Program-made: the position numbers and the translations under genes
Origin: an uncultured Verrucomicrobiota bacterium
GTDB lineage: Bacteria; Verrucomicrobiota; Verrucomicrobiia; Opitutales; Opitutaceae
NCBI GenBank assembly: GCA_913058185.1
Contig: CAJXQX010000043.1
Location: forward strand, 1-33,622
DNA length: 33,622 bases
Direction: 5' to 3'
The notes under the pieces: model-generated
Told to the model about the DNA's origin: nothing
The model's input: only the letters and a program-made list of their open reading frames with translations
Databases searched by the model: none
In this document: in pieces, positions 30,376-33,622 of the stretch
Numbering within the stretch: position 1 is the first letter of the stretch
How the letters are laid out: each line of letters opens with the position of its first letter

Positions 30376-30903
30376 ATGAATAGACGCGAAGCTATAAAAC
30401 GCACGGCCCTGCTCTTCGGAGTCGCGGCCTCACCGGCCACCATCACCCGAGCCTTGGCCGAAATGTCCGATGCCAACGGCACCGCCTACTACCTGACATC
30501 GTCACAATACAAGATCGCCGTGGCGGTAGCAGAACGCCTGCTGCCCGCCAGCGACACCCCCGGAGCAACCGATGCCGGAGTCGCTGACTACGTCGACGTC
30601 GCGTATGGCCTGTTCATGTCGAGCGACAACCAGAACAGCCTCCGTAAGGGTCTGGCTCATCTGGATCGCCACGAATTCGATACGAAGGATGGCGACAAAC
30701 AGGACGCCGTCATCCGTTCGATCGCCGAGGACAATGCCGCGCCGGGTAAAAACTGGTTACGCCAATTTCGCACCCTCACCTTCAACGGATATTTCTCCTC
30801 CGAAGCCGCCGCCAAAAGTGGCTTCAAGTGGGATCCCGTGCCGGGTGGCTATGACGGCAAAATGCCCCTCGCTGAAACCGGCGGCGTTTCGTTCTTCGAA
30901 TAG
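30376..30903 (+). CDS. Gluconate 2-dehydrogenase subunit 3 family protein with Tat signal
   Basis: A 175-residue small subunit partner of the preceding GMC oxidoreductase. The N-terminus MNRREAIKRTALLFGVAASPATITRALA is a twin-arginine-type signal (R3, R4), which likely carries the folded complex across the inner membrane. The middle contains LPASDTPGATDAGVADYVDV, a hallmark block of the Gluconate_2-dh3 family, and the C-terminus ends in PLAETGG plus a few residues, as in relatives. It ends with TAG, which looks natural here. It is separated by 5 nt from the upstream gene and followed by two intrinsic terminators, so these two genes form one operon. Confidence 0.93.
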   Translation: MNRREAIKRTALLFGVAASPATITRALAEMSDANGTAYYLTSSQYKIAVAVAERLLPASDTPGATDAGVADYVDVAYGLFMSSDNQNSLRKGLAHLDRHEFDTKDGDKQDAVIRSIAEDNAAPGKNWLRQFRTLTFNGYFSSEAAAKSGFKWDPVPGGYDGKMPLAETGGVSFFE

Positions 30904-30911
30904 AAGCTGCC

Positions 30912-30936
30912 TCGGAGAAACCTCCGACACCTTTTT
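30912..30936 (+). terminator. First terminator after the GMC operon
   Basis: A 6-bp stem TCGGAG/CTCCGA with loop AAAC, then CAC and five T. Confidence 0.55.
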
Positions 30937-30946
30937 AGAGCGTTCC

Positions 30947-30976
30947 AAAAGCCGGGGTCACAGATCCCGGCTTTTT
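30947..30976 (+). terminator. Second, strong terminator after the GMC operon
   Basis: A 10-bp stem AAAAGCCGGG/CCCGGCTTTT with a 9-nt loop and a T-tract at 30972-30976. The leading A-run also lets it work on the opposite strand. Confidence 0.88.
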
Positions 30977-31145
30977 GCTGCCCCATAGCCACGTATTCAC
31001 CCCACTGCATCGGCCTCAACGAGACCGGCTACAAACAAGGCAGGGTAGGAATCGGCCCTATTCCTCCGACTCGATCGCTCTGTAGCTGAGGTCGCTGACC
31101 CCGGGCTCCATCTACATTCCGTTTTATCCGAGAGTGCACGGATCC

Positions 31146-31448
31146 TCAAGCCGTCTGCGTCTTCTTCGGGAGACAGAGTGCCACCAATCCCACGATTGCT
31201 AACAACGGTAACCATACCGGTGCTAGGGCCGTGGCGAGTGACAACGCCACCGCAGCAGCCACGATCACCGCCACCAACCCTATGGTGGCCCCTAGGGTGA
31301 GCGCAGCGAGGGCGGCGGCGGAGAATGCCACCACCAGTGCTAGAACCCCGAAAATGAGAGCCATGATGAAGGGGGCGTTGTTGAGCAACCACCACATCGC
31401 TAACGCGACGAGGGTGATCTTGAGCAGGGTTACGAAGAAAGTAGTCAT
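31146..31448 (-). CDS. Small multi-pass membrane protein
   Basis: A 100-residue very hydrophobic protein, probably with three or four membrane helices covering almost its whole length (about 5-22, 25-48, 50-70 and 75-92), ending with the basic tail PKKTQTA. The ATG at 31448 is chosen because the longer frame to 31475 adds only a short polar start. I do not recognise the family. It stands alone on the minus strand between the GMC operon and the divergent MBL-fold gene. Overlapping open frames in other registers lack any pattern. Function unknown; the hydrophobic profile supports a real membrane protein. Confidence 0.6.
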   Translation of the reverse strand: MTTFFVTLLKITLVALAMWWLLNNAPFIMALIFGVLALVVAFSAAALAALTLGATIGLVAVIVAAAVALSLATALAPVWLPLLAIVGLVALCLPKKTQTA

Positions 31449-31564
31449 GCTTAAAGAACCCGCCATGCCGTCCAAAGGTTACAAGAAATCGAACGCATCC
31501 GTTTTTTGGCTGGGCATCACGAGTATGCCCCGAGCCATTGACAGGTGAAACTGCGATCCGCAGC

Positions 31565-31580
31565 GTAACCACTCGGTTAC
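31565..31580 (+). promoter_or_regulatory. Inverted repeat just upstream of the MBL-fold gene
   Basis: GTAACC-ACTC-GGTTAC, a perfect 6-bp inverted repeat ending 18 nt before the ATG at 31599. It could be an operator or a 5'-UTR hairpin. Confidence 0.3.
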
Positions 31581-31598
31581 TCCATCTCTTTTATCGCC

Positions 31599-32435
31599 AT
31601 GCCCGACTCTTCTTCACCTTCCGTCATTGTCATTGGTAGTGGCGCAGTTCGCGCCCTACCCACTCGGGGCGGCCCGAGCTATCTGGTCCAAATTGGCGAA
31701 CGTAGACTGCTGTTCGATTGCGGCCGTATCGCGGTGCACAACCTTCACCGTTTTGGATTTCCCGCTGAGACGATCGATGAGGTCTACATCACCCACCTGC
31801 ACTTCGACCACATCAGCGACCTGCCCCTGCTACTCTTACTGTCTTGGAACAATGGGCGCGACGCCCGCATCCCCATCTTCGGGCCCCGAGGCATCGATCA
31901 CTTTCTCGAGAATGGCGTCCGCCAAGCCTATCAGGATGATATCGACAGCCGCATTGCCCACGGCAACCGCGAACGCGATAAACTCGATTGGGAAACCACC
32001 GAAATCACGCGCGATGGCCTGATCTACCAAAACAAGGACTACACGATCGAGACGCTCGCCACCGCCCACGCCGGACTGCGGAACTTCAGCTATCGCATCA
32101 CCACGGGTGACAAAGTCATCGTCATCACCAGCGACTCCGAACCCGATCCACGCTTGGTTCATTTTTGCCGCGACGCCGACCTCCTGCTCGTCGAGTGCTC
32201 AGGCACCAAGGCATTCTACGATTCAGTCGCCTTCGGCGGCTGGCACCTAACTCCCGAAGACGTCGGCCAAATCGCCCGCGACGCCAAAGTGAAACGAGTC
32301 GTGCTCAAACACTTCGTGATCGAAAGCTTTTCCGACGACCCAAAGATTGCGGAATCCATGGCTGAGACCGTGCGCGCCATCCACCCCGACGGAGAAATCC
32401 ACGCCGGCGAAGACGGCATGCGTTTCGATCTGTAA
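31599..32435 (+). CDS. Metallo-beta-lactamase-fold hydrolase (RNase Z-like subgroup)
   Basis: A 278-residue cytoplasmic MBL-fold hydrolase. The metal motif HLHFDH is complete (H66, H68, D70, H71). Other ligands are His in TAHAG (about residue 153), Asp in ITSDSEP, and His in VLKHF near residue 240. The start, IVIGSGAV-ALPTRGGPSYLV, resembles the RNase Z and arylsulfatase-like branch of the fold. It lacks the flexible exosite arm of true RNase Z as far as can be seen, so tRNA 3' processing is uncertain. No signal peptide is present. It appears to be a single-gene unit, followed within 5 nt by a palindromic repeat. Confidence 0.9.
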   Translation: MPDSSSPSVIVIGSGAVRALPTRGGPSYLVQIGERRLLFDCGRIAVHNLHRFGFPAETIDEVYITHLHFDHISDLPLLLLLSWNNGRDARIPIFGPRGIDHFLENGVRQAYQDDIDSRIAHGNRERDKLDWETTEITRDGLIYQNKDYTIETLATAHAGLRNFSYRITTGDKVIVITSDSEPDPRLVHFCRDADLLLVECSGTKAFYDSVAFGGWHLTPEDVGQIARDAKVKRVVLKHFVIESFSDDPKIAESMAETVRAIHPDGEIHAGEDGMRFDL

Positions 32436-32439
32436 AAGG

Positions 32440-32464
32440 TAGGGTCGGACCGCCGAGCCGACCG
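32440..32464 (+). repeat. 25-bp palindromic repeat, copy 3
   Basis: Same element as at 26787-26811, differing at two central positions. It starts 4 nt after the stop of the MBL-fold gene, with AAAGG before it and CCTGCCTC after it as in copy 1. Confidence 0.75.
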
Positions 32465-32478
32465 CCCCTGCCTCTCGG

Positions 32479-32516
32479 TTCTCGTTCTCGTTCTCTTTCT
32501 CTTTCTCTTTCTCGAA
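32479..32516. repeat. Hexanucleotide pyrimidine repeat tract, copy B
   Basis: Six TTCTCG/TTCTCT units in a row, in the order two TTCTCG, three TTCTCT and one TTCTCG, followed by AA. It matches the tract at 20624-20657. Confidence 0.75.
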
Positions 32517-32538
32517 ATACCGCCTTGTCTCGCTATCA

Positions 32539-32595
32539 CATCCGCCATTGCTTCGGCGACGGTGGAAGTTCCGCTTAGCGGAACGTCGGCGGATG
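32539..32595. repeat. Nested inverted repeat (cruciform-capable)
   Basis: Outer arms CATCCGCC (32539-32546) and GGCGGATG (32588-32595) enclose a perfect hairpin GTTCCGC-TTA-GCGGAAC (32568-32584), with CGAC/GTCG between. No T-run follows, so it is not a classical terminator. Confidence 0.5.
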
Positions 32596-32771
32596 CCTCT
32601 CAGCCCACCGTATCTTCTTAGCCGCAAAAGGCGCGAAGATATCCATCCTGTTTCCCACGATTTCCGAGCGCCTATAGGCGCCACGCACCGTCCCTGCGCC
32701 AGCAGACATTTTTTTGCCTTTTTGTGGCCATCAAACAACAGGCTGACGGCTTTGTTCTCTCTTCAGCCCAC

Positions 32772-33622
32772 TTACGCGAAGTCAGGACCAGCTATCGCGA
32801 AATACTGCGACCAATCTGTCGCCAGTTCCACGCCCTTCATCCCCATTCGAAGAAATCCTCGTTCGATCGAAAACCCTTTTTGGGTGAGCCGTTCAATCAA
32901 GGCGTGGTGCTGCACCGGCACATCAATCATCACCGCCCCAGTCACCCCGACCAATGCACTATCAATCAGCGCTGCAGCCAAAGTAGAAGTCGGAGCAACC
33001 ACGGGTCCGATCTGAGTCGCCACGCGACCTTCCCGGCCCAGCCCAAATCCCCGAACCTCGCCGGAGTCACCTAATACCACCCGAGCCAAGTCCGGCCGGC
33101 GCGCATACAATGATTCCAAAAAACTCGACCGGCTTTCGCCCAATCCCCGACGATCACACTCCAACACCACCTGGACCGTTTCCATGCCGGAGACCTCACT
33201 TTGAGTCGAATTATCCGGCCCACCTTCAACCGCCATCCGCTTTAGACGCACGATCTCGACTTCACCGGAAAAACCAATTTTACGATACACGCGCTCACCC
33301 ATCGTAGTTGCATCCAAAAGCGCGCGCTGTCCGCGCGCTTCAAGATCCTTCAAACAGGATTCGAGCAAACGCCTCGCCATCCCCTGTCCACGAAAGTCCT
33401 CATCAACCAAAACCATATTGATCCAGGCGAACCCGGAGGACAGTGGCCACGCGACGGTGGTAGCAACCACGCCCCGACCCGCTACCTCGATAGCATAAGT
33501 CGTCGCATTCCCGATCAAGTAAATCCAGTCGTTCTCGGTCTGGTTCCACTTCGCCTCTATCGATAGCGTCATACACCGATCGAGATCCGACGGCATCAAC
33601 TGACGCTCAGTTTGAGCAGCAT
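32772..33622 (-). CDS. GNAT-family acetyltransferase, 5' end probably outside window
   Basis: Transfers an acetyl group from acetyl-CoA to an unknown amine substrate. The frame is open to the window edge. In-frame TTG 33599 and ATG 33596 exist, but the residues before them (QTERQLMPSDLDR) fit the first beta strand of the fold, so the true start probably lies just beyond 33622. WNQTENDW is typical of a common bacterial GNAT subgroup. The acetyl-CoA binding loop reads DEDFRGQGMARRLLESCL, and YRKIGF matches the last core motif. A C-terminal domain of about 130 residues follows, as in two-domain GNAT proteins of the Acetyltransf_18 type. It is convergent with the MBL-fold gene. Confidence 0.85.
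   Translation of the reverse strand, partial: AAQTERQLMPSDLDRCMTLSIEAKWNQTENDWIYLIGNATTYAIEVAGRGVVATTVAWPLSSGFAWINMVLVDEDFRGQGMARRLLESCLKDLEARGQRALLDATTMGERVYRKIGFSGEVEIVRLKRMAVEGGPDNSTQSEVSGMETVQVVLECDRRGLGESRSSFLESLYARRPDLARVVLGDSGEVRGFGLGREGRVATQIGPVVAPTSTLAAALIDSALVGVTGAVMIDVPVQHHALIERLTQKGFSIERGFLRMGMKGVELATDWSQYFAIAGPDFA

Larger units (their letters stand above)
32436..32771. other. Repeat-rich intergenic region without a gene
   Basis: A 336-nt gap between the MBL-fold gene and the convergent GNAT gene. It holds, in order, the third copy of the 25-bp palindromic repeat (32440-32464), the second hexanucleotide tract (32479-32516), and a nested hairpin (32539-32595). From about 32600 to 32771 I see no further structure and no coding potential. 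Confidence 0.6.

Noticed and set aside
30997-31572. A 191-codon minus-strand frame overlapping the small membrane protein
   Set aside because: Its composition is rich in Arg, His and Gly without pattern, whereas the 31146-31448 frame gives a coherent membrane-protein profile.
32539-32595. Possible integron attC site
   Set aside because: The inverted arms lack the GTTRRRY/RYYYAAC core sites, and no integrase gene is in the window.
32247-32738. Minus-strand frames encoding Glu-Lys and Glu-Asn repeats over the pyrimidine tracts (also near 20419-20712)
   Set aside because: The charged repeats are only the translation of the hexanucleotide tract, and the frames run antisense to real genes.

Overview
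The window is chromosomal DNA of a Gram-negative bacterium from the Planctomycetota-Verrucomicrobiota group, most likely Verrucomicrobiota of the Opitutales/Opitutaceae kind. Reasons: a PSCyt1-DUF1549-DUF1553 protein next to a DUF1501 protein, a DUF5060 glycoside-hydrolase-like protein, a PEP-CTERM anchored peptidase, a GMC oxidoreductase with a Tat-exported gluconate-dehydrogenase-3 subunit, high GC, and many genes without a clear Shine-Dalgarno sequence. The taxon is inferred from gene content; no rRNA or tRNA gene was seen.

Layout. 1-939 (minus): 5' part of a galactokinase and a small hypothetical gene upstream of it. 1201-3512 (plus): translationally coupled CheY-like receiver, 67-aa protein and a GspE/PilB-type ATPase that carries a probable frameshift and an amber codon. 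3514-4425 (minus): YgfZ-type folate-binding protein, convergent with gspE at 1 nt. 4461-5761: promoter, two leader hairpins and a DAHP synthase. 5824-7689: exported DUF5060 protein split by an amber codon. 7805-8850: malate dehydrogenase with a strong terminator. 8940-10082: exported M23 peptidase with a PEP-CTERM tail, also split by an amber codon. 10123-12176 (minus): three-gene unit of hypothetical protein, degenerate type IV-like prepilin and a membrane protein. 12316-20607: RND efflux operon of one adaptor lipoprotein and two permeases, the first unusually large. 20885-28440: secreted beta-propeller (minus), PSCyt1-LamG-DUF1553 and DUF1501 proteins (plus), sulfatase (minus). 28658-30903: GMC oxidoreductase and its Tat subunit, then two tandem terminators. 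31146-32435: small membrane protein (minus) and metallo-beta-lactamase-fold hydrolase (plus). 32772-33622 (minus): GNAT acetyltransferase running off the window.

The most striking signal is that three otherwise intact genes (gspE, DUF5060, M23 peptidase) are each broken once by an in-frame TAG, with homology continuing in the same frame, while no gene is broken by TAA or TGA. In two cases the lost residue is probably Trp (TGG to TAG). The prepilin gene also shows G-to-A type changes at its two most conserved signal positions. TAG still ends at least four genes at natural C-termini, so complete recoding of TAG is unlikely; partial suppression, decay under weak selection, or sequence error are the alternatives. 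Intergenic regions hold a dispersed palindromic repeat (three copies), a hexanucleotide pyrimidine tract (two copies) and several hairpins.
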